Source of the DNA: Shimia sp040225985
GTDB lineage: Bacteria > Pseudomonadota > Alphaproteobacteria > Rhodobacterales > Rhodobacteraceae
Length of the DNA stretch: 64,000 nt
Direction: 5' to 3'
NCBI RefSeq assembly: GCF_040225985.1
Contig: NZ_JBBPEU010000004.1
Location: forward strand, 1 to 64,000
Below, one piece after another: positions 16,710-24,934 of this stretch. Under the pieces are notes generated by a model. It worked only from the letters and a program-made list of their open reading frames with translations, had not been told where the DNA came from and ran no database searches. Position numbers and translations under genes: made by a program. Position 1 is the first letter of the stretch; every line of letters starts with the position of its first letter.

Positions 16710-17564
16710 ATGATTCCAGCTGCCTTTGAGTATTATAGACCCAAGAACCTAGAGAGCGCCTTGTCCGTTCTTCAGGAACACGGAGATGATGCACGCGTGA
16801 TCGCGGGCGGGCACAGTCTGATCCCCATGATGAAATTGCGCATGGCCGAGGTGCCGCACCTGATCGACCTTCAGGATGTGGAAGGGCTGCACGGGGTGTC
16901 CATCGAGGGCGACCGTATCCGTATCGGCGCAATGACCACCCAGCACGACATTATCAACCACGTCCAGCTGGCCACCGCTGCGCCGATCATGCGCGAAGCA
17001 TCTTTGCAGATTGCCGACCCGCAGGTGCGGTACATGGGCACGGTCGGCGGCAATGTCGCCAACGGAGATCCGGGCAACGACATGCCGGGGCTGATGCAGT
17101 GTCTGGATGCCACGTTCACGCTGGTCGGGCCGGATGGAGAACGTGAGGTCGCGGCGCGCGACTTTTATGAAGCGGCCTATATGACCGACCGCGAGGATGA
17201 GGAAATCCTGACGGCGGTCGCGTTCACCGCACCCGTGGGCGGATACGCCTATGAAAAGCAGAAGCGCAAGATCGGTGACTACGCCACCGCGGCAGCAGCC
17301 GTGCTTTTGACGAAAGAGGGTGGCGTGTGCACCTCGGCGTCGATTGCCATGACCAACCTCAGTGACACGCCTGTTTATTCCGAGGATGCGGGCGCGGCGC
17401 TGGTGGGGACGTCTCTGGATGACGCAGCGGTCAAGGCGGCGGTAGATGCCATGCTGGGCGATATCGACCCCACGCAGGACAACCGCGGACCCATCGAATT
17501 CAAACGCCACGCTGCGGCAATCATTCTGCGCCGCGCGATCGCAAACGCCTGGGCCAGAGCCTGA
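16710..17564 (+). CDS. coxM: Aerobic CO dehydrogenase medium (FAD) subunit
   Basis: This 284-residue subunit binds FAD and passes electrons from the Fe-S subunit to the acceptor. The two flavin-binding signatures are present: AGGHSLIPMMKLRMAEVPHL near residue 30 and TVGGNVANGDPGNDMPGL near 110. The length is normal for CoxM. ATG 16710 follows GGGAGGAGAGG. It is the first structural gene of coxMSL, with 11 nt to coxS. With the form I active-site loop in coxL, the assignment to a true CO dehydrogenase is firm. Confidence 0.95.
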   Translation: MIPAAFEYYRPKNLESALSVLQEHGDDARVIAGGHSLIPMMKLRMAEVPHLIDLQDVEGLHGVSIEGDRIRIGAMTTQHDIINHVQLATAAPIMREASLQIADPQVRYMGTVGGNVANGDPGNDMPGLMQCLDATFTLVGPDGEREVAARDFYEAAYMTDREDEEILTAVAFTAPVGGYAYEKQKRKIGDYATAAAAVLLTKEGGVCTSASIAMTNLSDTPVYSEDAGAALVGTSLDDAAVKAAVDAMLGDIDPTQDNRGPIEFKRHAAAIILRRAIANAWARA

Positions 17565-17575
17565 GGAGAGAGATC

Positions 17576-18070
17576 ATGTCCAACAAGAAACACATCAAAC
17601 TGACCGTCAATGGCGAGGAGCAAGAGTTCCTGGCTGAACCGCGCGAGTTGCTGATCCACACGCTGCGCGAACGCCTGCGCAAGACCGGCCCGCATATCGG
17701 CTGTGAAACCTCGCATTGTGGGGCCTGCACTGTGACCATGAATGGCAAATCGGTGAAATCCTGCACCGTGTTCGTGGCACAGGCCGATGGTGCCGATATC
17801 ACCACCATTGAAGGACTGGGCAATCCGGACACCCTGCATGTGCTGCAGGAGGCGTTCAAGGAACACCACGGGTTGCAGTGCGGCTTTTGCACGCCGGGCA
17901 TGATCACCCGCGCGTCCAAGCTTTTGGAGGAAAACCCGAACCCGACCGAGGAAGAGGTCCGGTTCGGCATGGCAGGCAACCTGTGCCGCTGCACCGGTTA
18001 TCAGAACATCGTCAAATCCATTCTCGCCGCTGCGGCCGAGATGAACTCCGCAAAGGAGGCAGCACAATGA
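17576..18070 (+). CDS. coxS: Aerobic CO dehydrogenase small (2Fe-2S) subunit
   Basis: This 164-residue subunit carries two [2Fe-2S] clusters. The N-terminal plant-ferredoxin-like site is GCETSHCGACTV and the C-terminal four-helix site is CGFCTPGM with CRCTGYQNI; all eight cysteines are present. It relays electrons from the Mo-Cu site in CoxL to FAD in CoxM. ATG 17576 has GAGGAGAGAG upstream, and the end overlaps the coxL start as ATGA. Confidence 0.96.
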   Translation: MSNKKHIKLTVNGEEQEFLAEPRELLIHTLRERLRKTGPHIGCETSHCGACTVTMNGKSVKSCTVFVAQADGADITTIEGLGNPDTLHVLQEAFKEHHGLQCGFCTPGMITRASKLLEENPNPTEEEVRFGMAGNLCRCTGYQNIVKSILAAAAEMNSAKEAAQ

Positions 18071-20493
18071 ACAAGGAACTTACCCGCGAAGAACGCGCCG
18101 ATGCGCTGGGCGGTATGGGATGCAAGCGCAAGCGTGTGGAAGATGCCCGCTTTACCCAAGGCAAGGGCAACTATGTGGACGACATTCAACTGCCGGGCAT
18201 GTTGCATGGCGATTTCGTGAGGTCCCCTTATGCGCACGCCAAGGTTGTGTCGATCAATGCCGAGCCCGCGCTGGCGCTGGACGGTGTTATTGCGGTTCTG
18301 ACCGCCGAAGATCTGGCGCCGCTTGGTCTGCACTGGATGCCGACTCTGGCAGGCGACAAGCAAATGGTGCTGGCAGACGGAAAGGTCCTGTTCCAGGGGC
18401 AGGAAGTGGCCTTTGTCGTGGCGAAAGACCGCTACATTGCCGCTGATGCCGTGGAACTGGTCGAGGTGGAATATGAAGAACTGCCCGTGCTGACCGATCC
18501 CCACGCCGCGCTTGAATCCAACGTGGTTCTGCGTGAAGACCTGATGGGTGAAGATGGCAGCATTCCTGACGGTGCCCACGGTCCGCGTAAACACCCGAAC
18601 CATATCTTCACCTGGGAAGTGGGTGAGAAAGAGGCCACGGAACAAGTGATGGGCGAGGCAGACGTGGTGGCCGAAGAGATGGTATATTACCACCGCACGC
18701 ACCCGTGCCCCCTGGAAACCTGCGGCTGTGTGGCCTCGATGGACAAAGTCAACGGCAAGTTGACCCTGCACGGTACCTTCCAGGCGCCGCACGCGATCCG
18801 CACCGTGGTCAGCCTGATCTCGGGGATCGAAGAGCACAATATCCGCGTGATCTCGCCCGATATCGGCGGCGGCTTTGGCAACAAGGTGGGGGCCTATCCC
18901 GGTTATGTCTGTTCGGTTGTGGCCTCGATCGTCACCGGTGTGCCGGTGAAATGGGTCGAGGACCGGATGGAAAACCTGATGACCACCGCCTTTGCCCGCG
19001 ACTACTGGATGCGCGGCAAGATCAGCGCCACCAAAGAGGGCAAGATCACCGCTCTCTGGTGCCACACCACGGCAGACCACGGCGGCTTTGACGCCTGTGC
19101 CGACCCGACCAAGTTTCCGGCCGGGTTCATGAACATCTGCACCGGCTCTTACGACATCCCGACCGCCTATCTGGCTGTCGATGGTGTTTATACCAACAAG
19201 GCGCCGGGCGGGGTCAGCTATCGTTGTTCGTTCCGTGTGACCGAAGCGGCCTATTTCATCGAGCGCATGATTGAGGTTCTGGCGATCGAGTTGAACATGG
19301 ATGCGGCCGAGCTGCGCCGGATCAACTTCATCAAGAAGGAACAGTTCCCCTATCAGTCTGCACTGGGCTGGGAATATGACTCGGGTGACTACCACACCGC
19401 CTGGGACAAGGCGTTGAAGGCCGTCGACTATGAGGGGCTGCGTGCGGAACAGGCCCAACGCGTTGAGGACTTCAAGGCTGGCAAAACCCGCAAGCTCATG
19501 GGCATTGGCCTGACGCATTTCACCGAAATCGTCGGCGCGGGTCCGGTCAAGAATTGCGATATCCTTGGCCTTGGCATGTTCGACAGCTGCGAAATCCGCA
19601 TTCACCCGACCGGATCGGCGATTGCGCGTCTTGGTACGATCTCGCAGGGGCAGGGCCACGCGACCACCTTTGCGCAAATTCTAGCGACCGAGATCGGGCT
19701 GCCAGCGGATAGCATCACGATTGAAGAGGGGGATACGGACACCGCGCCCTATGGTCTTGGCACCTACGGTTCGCGGTCCACGCCGGTCGCCGGTGCGGCC
19801 ACCGCGATGGCCGGGCGCAAAATTCGCGCCAAGGCCCAGATGATCGCGGCCTACTTGTTGGAAGTGCACGACGATGACGTCGAATTCGACGTTGATCGTT
19901 TCGTGGTCAAAGGCGCGCCTGAAAAGTTCAAAACGATGAAGGAAATCGCCTTTGCCGCCTATAACCAGGCCATTCCGGGGATCGAGCCGGGACTGGAAGC
20001 GGTCAGCTATTACGACCCGCCGAACATGACCTATCCGTTCGGGGCCTATGTCTGCGTGATGGATATCGACGTGGACACTGGTGAGACCCATATCCGCCGC
20101 TTCTATGCACTGGATGACTGCGGCACCCGCATCAACCCGATGATCATCGAGGGGCAGGTGCATGGGGGTCTGACCGAGGCGCTGGCCGTCGCTTTGGGAC
20201 AAGAGATTGCCTATGACGAGATGGGCAACGTCAAGACCGGCACACTCATGGACTTTTTCCTGCCGACTGCGTGGGAAGTGCCGAACTATGAAACCGATCA
20301 CACCGTGACCCCCAGCCCGCATCATCCGATCGGGGCCAAGGGGGTCGGCGAAAGCCCCCATGTGGGCGGTGTGCCCTGTTTCTCGAATGCCGTGAACGAT
20401 GCGTTCCGCGCATTTGGTCTGCGTCACACGCATATGCCCCATGATCATTGGCGGATCTGGAAGACCGCGAATGAACTGGGCCTGCACGGCTGA
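18067..20493 (+). CDS. coxL: Aerobic CO dehydrogenase large (Mo/Cu catalytic) subunit, form I
   Basis: This 808-residue subunit oxidises CO to CO2 at a Mo-S-Cu centre carrying molybdopterin cytosine dinucleotide. The active-site loop reads SYRCSFR at residues 384-390, with Cys387 as the copper ligand. Form I enzymes have AYxCSFR, so this is form I with Ala replaced by Ser, and not form II (AYRGAGR). The catalytic glutamate is in KGVGESPH (Glu762, matching Glu763 of O. carboxidovorans). QGQGH is also present. The ATG at 18067 overlaps the coxS stop by 4 nt. Longer upstream reading in this frame overlaps coxS and is not used. A strong hairpin separates coxL from coxD. Confidence 0.96.
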   Translation: MNKELTREERADALGGMGCKRKRVEDARFTQGKGNYVDDIQLPGMLHGDFVRSPYAHAKVVSINAEPALALDGVIAVLTAEDLAPLGLHWMPTLAGDKQMVLADGKVLFQGQEVAFVVAKDRYIAADAVELVEVEYEELPVLTDPHAALESNVVLREDLMGEDGSIPDGAHGPRKHPNHIFTWEVGEKEATEQVMGEADVVAEEMVYYHRTHPCPLETCGCVASMDKVNGKLTLHGTFQAPHAIRTVVSLISGIEEHNIRVISPDIGGGFGNKVGAYPGYVCSVVASIVTGVPVKWVEDRMENLMTTAFARDYWMRGKISATKEGKITALWCHTTADHGGFDACADPTKFPAGFMNICTGSYDIPTAYLAVDGVYTNKAPGGVSYRCSFRVTEAAYFIERMIEVLAIELNMDAAELRRINFIKKEQFPYQSALGWEYDSGDYHTAWDKALKAVDYEGLRAEQAQRVEDFKAGKTRKLMGIGLTHFTEIVGAGPVKNCDILGLGMFDSCEIRIHPTGSAIARLGTISQGQGHATTFAQILATEIGLPADSITIEEGDTDTAPYGLGTYGSRSTPVAGAATAMAGRKIRAKAQMIAAYLLEVHDDDVEFDVDRFVVKGAPEKFKTMKEIAFAAYNQAIPGIEPGLEAVSYYDPPNMTYPFGAYVCVMDIDVDTGETHIRRFYALDDCGTRINPMIIEGQVHGGLTEALAVALGQEIAYDEMGNVKTGTLMDFFLPTAWEVPNYETDHTVTPSPHHPIGAKGVGESPHVGGVPCFSNAVNDAFRAFGLRHTHMPHDHWRIWKTANELGLHG

Positions 20494-20499
20494 CGCGAG

Positions 20500-20531
20500 G
20501 GTGCGCGCGGCCGGGGATGACCGCGCGCACC
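20500..20531 (+). promoter_or_regulatory. Intercistronic hairpin between coxL and coxD
   Basis: A perfect 11-bp GC-rich stem (20500-20510 with 20521-20531) has a 10-nt loop and sits right after the coxL stop. Only a weak T-rich stretch follows. It looks like a partial terminator or a 3'-end stabiliser that would keep coxMSL mRNA more abundant than the accessory genes. Confidence 0.55.
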
Positions 20532-20553
20532 TGTTTGACCCGTTGAGGAGCTC

Positions 20554-21429
20554 ATGACCTGGATCGATTTACAAACTGCCCTGGCGGCAAAGAACTATGT
20601 TGCCTCTGACGACCTTGCGGTGTCGCTGCATCTGACCCTGTCACTGCAACGCCCGTTGTTGTTGGAAGGGGCGGCAGGCGTTGGCAAGACCGAGGTGGCG
20701 CGGGTGCTGGCCGCGGTGCAGGACACGCGTCTGATCCGCCTGCAGTGCTATGAGGGGCTGGACGCGGCTCAGGCGATTTACGAATGGAACTACCAGCGCC
20801 AGTTGCTTGCGATCCGCGCGTCTTCCGAGGCGGGCGAAACGGGTAAGGCGGTTGAAGACCGCATTTTTTCCCGTGATTACCTGCTTGAGCGCCCTTTGCT
20901 GGCTGCAATCACGCAGGAACGCGCGCCGGTCTTGCTGATTGACGAGATTGACCGCGCGGATGAGGAATTCGAGGCCTTCCTGCTGGAAATTCTGGCCGAT
21001 TATCAGATCACTGTGCCGGAACTGGGCACCATTACGGCCACAACGATCCCCACGGTTATACTGACCTCGAACGGTACCCGTGATCTGTCGGATGCGTTGC
21101 GGCGGCGCTGCCTGTTTGCCTATGTGGATTATCCGGACCGTGCCACGGAACTCGCGATCCTGAAGGCGCGGTGCGCCGGGATCGAGGCGCGTCTTGCCGA
21201 GCAGGTGGTCGGCTTTGTGCAGACGCTGCGCAAGGAGGAACTGGAAAAGGTGCCCGGCATCGCCGAGATGCTGGATTTTGCAGCCGCGCTCATGGGGCTG
21301 GGCATAGGCGATCTGACCGAAAATCCCGCAGCCCTGCAAGCCACACTCACGACACTTTTGAAAACACAAGGCGACCGCGCACACATCACTACCGAAGTGG
21401 CGCAGCGCATTGCGGGGAAAGCGGCATGA
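20554..21429 (+). CDS. coxD: MoxR-type AAA+ ATPase, CO dehydrogenase maturation
   Basis: This is a 291-residue MoxR-family ATPase with Walker A GAAGVGKT at residues 39-46 and Walker B LLIDEIDRAD (D130, E131). A DALRRRCLF arginine-finger region lies further on. In O. carboxidovorans, CoxD is needed to sulfurate molybdenum and insert copper into the apo-CoxL active site, probably by partly unfolding it with ATP. The neighbours support the same role: it follows coxL and overlaps coxE as ATGA. The start is ATG 20554 with GAGGAG upstream. Confidence 0.93.
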   Translation: MTWIDLQTALAAKNYVASDDLAVSLHLTLSLQRPLLLEGAAGVGKTEVARVLAAVQDTRLIRLQCYEGLDAAQAIYEWNYQRQLLAIRASSEAGETGKAVEDRIFSRDYLLERPLLAAITQERAPVLLIDEIDRADEEFEAFLLEILADYQITVPELGTITATTIPTVILTSNGTRDLSDALRRRCLFAYVDYPDRATELAILKARCAGIEARLAEQVVGFVQTLRKEELEKVPGIAEMLDFAAALMGLGIGDLTENPAALQATLTTLLKTQGDRAHITTEVAQRIAGKAA

Positions 21430-22613
21430 GCCGCGTCACGCGCTTTGCCGGTCGGGATCCGGGCGCCACGGCGCGTATGGCCGGTTTCCTTGCCCATTTG
21501 CGCGAAAACGGGCTGCGGCTCGGGGTGCAGGAAACCGAGGCGGCGCTTGCCTCCCTGACATGTGTCGAGGCTGCGCGCCCAGAAGAAGCGCGCCGCGCGC
21601 TCAAGGCCGTTTGCACAGGATCAAAGGACGAAGCACAGCAATTCGACGCTCTGTTTGACAGTTTCTGGATGGATGCAGGGCGGGTGCGGACCAAGGTCGT
21701 GCCCAGGACCACGCCGCCCGCAAAAGGGGATGACAGTGTGCACTCGTCGCGTGATGCCAACGGGCAGGATGCAGGCGGGGCCGGGGATAGCACCGCGCCG
21801 GATGGGGGCGAATGCGAGGCCGACAGTGATGGCGAGGGCAAGCTGATTGCGACCGAGATGCGCAACCTGTCGCGCCGCGACCTGCGTGATCTGGTGCGGC
21901 CCGAAGAGATTGCCGAGGCTGAAGAGGTGGCCCGCCGGTTGGGATTGGCACTGCGCGACCAGCGTTCCCGTCGCCGTATCGCGGCCCGCAAGGGCGACCG
22001 GTTGCATTTCCGTAAAACCATCCGGCGCAGTCTTGCCACCGGTGGCGAACCCATCCGCCTGATCAAACGCAAACGCCCGGATCGCAGCCGCAAGATCGTG
22101 GCGCTTTGTGATGTGTCTGGTTCGATGAGCGTTTATGCGCAGGTGTTTCTGGCCTTTCTGGCGGGGTTGATGCGGGGCGACCCGAGGGCTGATGCGTACC
22201 TGTTTCACACGCGGCTGGTGCGGATCACCGAGGCGCTGCGCGACAAGGATGCCATGCGCGCAATCGGGCGCATGTCCCTGATGGCAGACGGGTTCGGGGG
22301 CGGGTCGAAGATCGGCGAGAGTCTCGAACGGTTTGCGTCGACCTATGCCCGCCGTTTTGTCGACGGTCGGTCTGTCGTGATGATCCTGTCTGATGGCTAT
22401 GACACTTCGGACCCCGCGCATATCGACGCCGCGCTGGGCAAGCTGCGCAAACGGGGCTGTCGCATCATCTGGCTGAACCCGCTGAAAGGCTGGCGTGATT
22501 ATGCACCGGTTGCAGCGGGCATGGCTGCCGCCCTCCCGCATCTTGACCGCTTTGCCGCCGCCAACACGCTGGCCGATCTGGCCGCACTGGAAAAGGAGCT
22601 GGTTTCGCTATGA
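21426..22613 (+). CDS. coxE: VWA-domain protein, CO dehydrogenase maturation
   Basis: This is a 395-residue CoxE-family protein. The C-terminal von Willebrand A domain has the metal-site motif DVSGSMS at residues 229-235. The middle is low-complexity and acidic, and a basic patch precedes the VWA domain. MoxR ATPases act with VWA partners, and CoxE is the CoxD partner in assembly of the CO dehydrogenase Mo/Cu centre. The ATG at 21426 overlaps the coxD stop (ATGA), and the end overlaps coxF the same way, so stoichiometric coupling is likely. A longer frame reading into coxD is rejected. Confidence 0.92.
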   Translation: MSRVTRFAGRDPGATARMAGFLAHLRENGLRLGVQETEAALASLTCVEAARPEEARRALKAVCTGSKDEAQQFDALFDSFWMDAGRVRTKVVPRTTPPAKGDDSVHSSRDANGQDAGGAGDSTAPDGGECEADSDGEGKLIATEMRNLSRRDLRDLVRPEEIAEAEEVARRLGLALRDQRSRRRIAARKGDRLHFRKTIRRSLATGGEPIRLIKRKRPDRSRKIVALCDVSGSMSVYAQVFLAFLAGLMRGDPRADAYLFHTRLVRITEALRDKDAMRAIGRMSLMADGFGGGSKIGESLERFASTYARRFVDGRSVVMILSDGYDTSDPAHIDAALGKLRKRGCRIIWLNPLKGWRDYAPVAAGMAAALPHLDRFAAANTLADLAALEKELVSL

Positions 22614-23395
22614 CACCTGCAGAATTGCTTTCCACGGATTTGGCTGAAACCGCCCAGTCCCTGCGCGCCAGAGAAGAGCCGTTCGCCTTTGCAACCATCG
22701 TGCGCACGGCGGGCACCACGGCAGCCAAGCCGGGGGCCAAGGCGATCATCGGGGCGGACGGAACGATTTTGCACGGATTTCTAGGTGGCGGCTGCACCCG
22801 AGGCGCAGTGAAACGGGCCACCCTCGAAGCCCTTGAAACCGGCACGCCCACGCTGGTTTCGGTGGCGCCGGAAGAGTTTTTGAAAGACATCGGCGTCAGC
22901 GCCGGTGCGATCGTGGAAGGGGTGACCTATGCGCGCAACGGATGTCCGTCGCGGGGCACGATCGACATCTTCATCGAGCCCTGCCTTCCGGTGCCGGAAC
23001 TGACCGTGCTTGGAAACTCTCCTGTGGCCGAGGCGCTGGCGCAGATCGCGCCCCAGTTTCACTGGTCCATCAGCCGTGCTGTTGGGGCGGCAAAACCCCG
23101 GGGCAAGATGAGCGCAGTCGTCGTGGCCACGCAGGGACAGGGGGATCTTGACGCGCTGCGCGATGCCCTGGCGCAAGATGCCGCCTACGTGGCCTTTGTC
23201 GGCAGCAAAAAGAAATTCTCGGCCCTGTCAAAGAAACTCTTGGAGGCAGGGGTTCGCGAGGCTGAGATCGCCCGCGTATCGGCCCCGGCCGGTCTGGATA
23301 TCGGCGCGGTCACGCCCGAAGAGATCGCGCTCTCCATTCTGGGAGAGTTGGTTTCCGTGCGTCGCAATTCGGTGGAAAGGACACAAAATGCATAA
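22610..23395 (+). CDS. coxF: XdhC/CoxI-family maturation factor
   Basis: The protein has 261 residues. The N-terminal XdhC/CoxI domain has FATIVRTAGTTAAKPGAK and GFLGGGCTRGAVKRA, and the C-terminal Rossmann-like XdhC_C half has AAYVAFVGSKKKFSALSKKL. By family, such proteins bind molybdenum cofactor and help its sulfuration before insertion. Its position between coxE and coxG matches coxF in O. carboxidovorans. The start overlaps coxE (ATGA), and the last 8 nt overlap the 30-codon gene that follows. Confidence 0.88.
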   Translation: MTPAELLSTDLAETAQSLRAREEPFAFATIVRTAGTTAAKPGAKAIIGADGTILHGFLGGGCTRGAVKRATLEALETGTPTLVSVAPEEFLKDIGVSAGAIVEGVTYARNGCPSRGTIDIFIEPCLPVPELTVLGNSPVAEALAQIAPQFHWSISRAVGAAKPRGKMSAVVVATQGQGDLDALRDALAQDAAYVAFVGSKKKFSALSKKLLEAGVREAEIARVSAPAGLDIGAVTPEEIALSILGELVSVRRNSVERTQNA

Positions 23396-23480
23396 AGTTT
23401 TCATGCGCTTCACCCGCTTCTTCAAGCCCTCGCCCGAGCAGGCCGAGGTGCTTGCCAAAATCAAGTTTCCCTGTTGCTGA
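23388..23480 (+). CDS. 30-residue basic peptide ending in Cys-Cys, inside the cox operon
   Basis: This is a very small open frame of 30 codons beginning MHKVFMRFTRFF and ending AKIKFPCC. The ATG at 23388 has AAAGGA about 6 nt upstream. It overlaps coxF by 8 nt, ends 18 nt before coxG, and has no alternative gene in the space, so the arrangement suits a translated gene. The N-terminal half is basic and aromatic, and the C-terminal Cys-Cys could bind copper or form a disulfide. I know of no named product at this place in cox clusters. A role in copper delivery to CoxL is only a guess. Confidence 0.55.
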   Translation: MHKVFMRFTRFFKPSPEQAEVLAKIKFPCC

Positions 23481-23498
23481 CAAAAGAAAGGAACCGTC

Positions 23499-23951
23499 AT
23501 GGAACTGTCTGACGAAATCACCATCGATGCACCGCGTGACGTCGTTTACGCGGCCCTGAATGATCCCGAAATCCTCAAACGCTGTATTCCGGGCTGTGAA
23601 GAACTGATCAAGAAGTCTGATACGGAACTTGAAGCCAAGGTGGTTCTCAAGGTGGGGCCAGTCAAAGCCAAGTTCAGCGGCGATGTGGTGTTGCATACGG
23701 ACGGCGCGCCCGAGACGTTTTCCTTGGAGGGGCAGGGCAATGGTGGCGCAGCGGGTCATGCCAAAGGCGGTGCCGATGTCACCCTGACCGAGGACGGGGG
23801 CCAGACCATTCTGCGCTATGAAGCCAAGGCGGTGATCGGGGGCAAGCTGGCGCAACTTGGCAGCCGCCTGATACAGAGCACAGCCAAGAAACTGGCGGCC
23901 AAGTTCTTTAAGTCATTCGCCGATGTCATGGCGGAGGAACCCGTTGCCTGA
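23499..23951 (+). CDS. coxG: CoxG, SRPBCC-fold membrane-recruitment factor for CO dehydrogenase
   Basis: This is a 150-residue member of the CO dehydrogenase subunit G family (START/SRPBCC fold). It has the family's ELSDEITIDAPRDVVYAALN start and the conserved LAQLGSRLI segment near the C-terminus. CoxG is associated with anchoring of CO dehydrogenase at the cytoplasmic membrane and quinone coupling. ATG 23499 follows AAGGAA. A paralogue lies at 36360-36887. The C-terminal tail is short here, with no acidic extension. Confidence 0.9.
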   Translation: MELSDEITIDAPRDVVYAALNDPEILKRCIPGCEELIKKSDTELEAKVVLKVGPVKAKFSGDVVLHTDGAPETFSLEGQGNGGAAGHAKGGADVTLTEDGGQTILRYEAKAVIGGKLAQLGSRLIQSTAKKLAAKFFKSFADVMAEEPVA

Positions 23952-24894
23952 GCCGATTGTGTATACAGAACATCCGGTGGATGTCCTCGGGCATGCAGTA
24001 CGCCTGCAGTCCGAGGCACAGCGGGTTGTCCTGATCACCTCTGTCGATATTCGCGGGGGCGCGGCCCGGGAACTGGGATCGCTGGCCGTGGTGTCCGAGA
24101 GCGGTGGCATGTTCGGCTATATGTCCAACGGGTGTATCGACAGGGATATCCGTGAACAGGCGCTGTCGTTGCTCGGCTCAGGCAAGGGCGCGAAGACCCT
24201 GCGCTATGGAGAGGGGTCGCCGTTTTTTGACCTCAAGCTGCCATGTGGCGGGTCGCTGGAACTTTTGCTGGATGCCGATCCCGATCTGGCGACACTTCGG
24301 GCGGCGCATCGCGATCTGATCGCGCGGCGGTCTGTCTGCATCGACTTTCGACCTCCGGGCGGGGAAGAACACATCAGCTTTGAATATGCGCCGAAATCCC
24401 GTCTGGCGATTGCAGGGCGTGGCGCTGTTTTTCGCGCAACCGTGCAAGTGGCCGAAGCTTCGGGATTTGAAACCCTCGCCTATTCGCCGGAAGAGGCCGA
24501 TCTTGAGGCCGTCGCGCATCTTTGCGCAGAAGAGCCGGTTTTCCTGTCGACCCCACGTGCCAGACAGACGTTACCGCTGGATCGCTTTTCAGGGTTCCTG
24601 ACCTTGTTCCATGACCACGACTGGGAACCGGAACTGCTCAAATCCGCCCTGATGACAGAGACGCGGTTCATTGGCTGTCTCGGCAGCCAGAAGACGCAGC
24701 AGCTGCGGCTGAATAATCTTAGGGCTGATGGGGTTGACCCGGGTTCTCTCGAACGGATCAATGGCCCGATCGGTCTTGTGCCATCGCTGCGCAATGCACC
24801 TTCGATTGCGATTTCCGCCATTGCCGAAGTGGTGGGGCGGTTTCCTTCAAGCATCCGACAAGTGCAGGAAGCAGACAAACGAAACGCCGCCTGA
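23944..24894 (+). CDS. coxI: XdhC/CoxI-family protein, second copy in the operon
   Basis: The protein has 316 residues from TTG 23944, chosen because GGAGGAA lies 4 nt upstream. The in-frame ATG at 23923 adds 7 residues but has no ribosome site. The N-terminal XdhC half has GMFGYMSNGCIDRDI and the C-terminal half a Rossmann-like region with ETRFIGCLGSQKTQQLRLNN. It is longer than CoxF and fits CoxI. The role is handling of molybdenum cofactor for CO dehydrogenase. It overlaps coxG by 8 nt and is the last gene of the operon: a terminator begins in its final codons. Confidence 0.85.
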   Translation: MPEPIVYTEHPVDVLGHAVRLQSEAQRVVLITSVDIRGGAARELGSLAVVSESGGMFGYMSNGCIDRDIREQALSLLGSGKGAKTLRYGEGSPFFDLKLPCGGSLELLLDADPDLATLRAAHRDLIARRSVCIDFRPPGGEEHISFEYAPKSRLAIAGRGAVFRATVQVAEASGFETLAYSPEEADLEAVAHLCAEEPVFLSTPRARQTLPLDRFSGFLTLFHDHDWEPELLKSALMTETRFIGCLGSQKTQQLRLNNLRADGVDPGSLERINGPIGLVPSLRNAPSIAISAIAEVVGRFPSSIRQVQEADKRNAA

Positions 24895-24914
24895 AAGGGG
24901 CGGCGTCTTGTCTT
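24884..24914 (+). terminator. Rho-independent-type terminator of the cox operon
   Basis: An 8-bp stem (ACGCCGCC at 24884-24891 with GGCGGCGT at 24899-24906), a 7-nt loop and then CTTGTCTT. The coxI stop codon lies in the loop. It can also serve the convergent aminotransferase gene. Confidence 0.75.
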
Positions 24915-24934
24915 CGAGATGCGATTGCGTCGAA

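Noticed and set aside
18001..19677. Long open frame on the minus strand opposite coxS/coxL (558 codons)
   Set aside because: It is the antisense shadow of coxL in GC-rich DNA; composition is His/Arg/Gly-rich with no domain, and coxL is certain.
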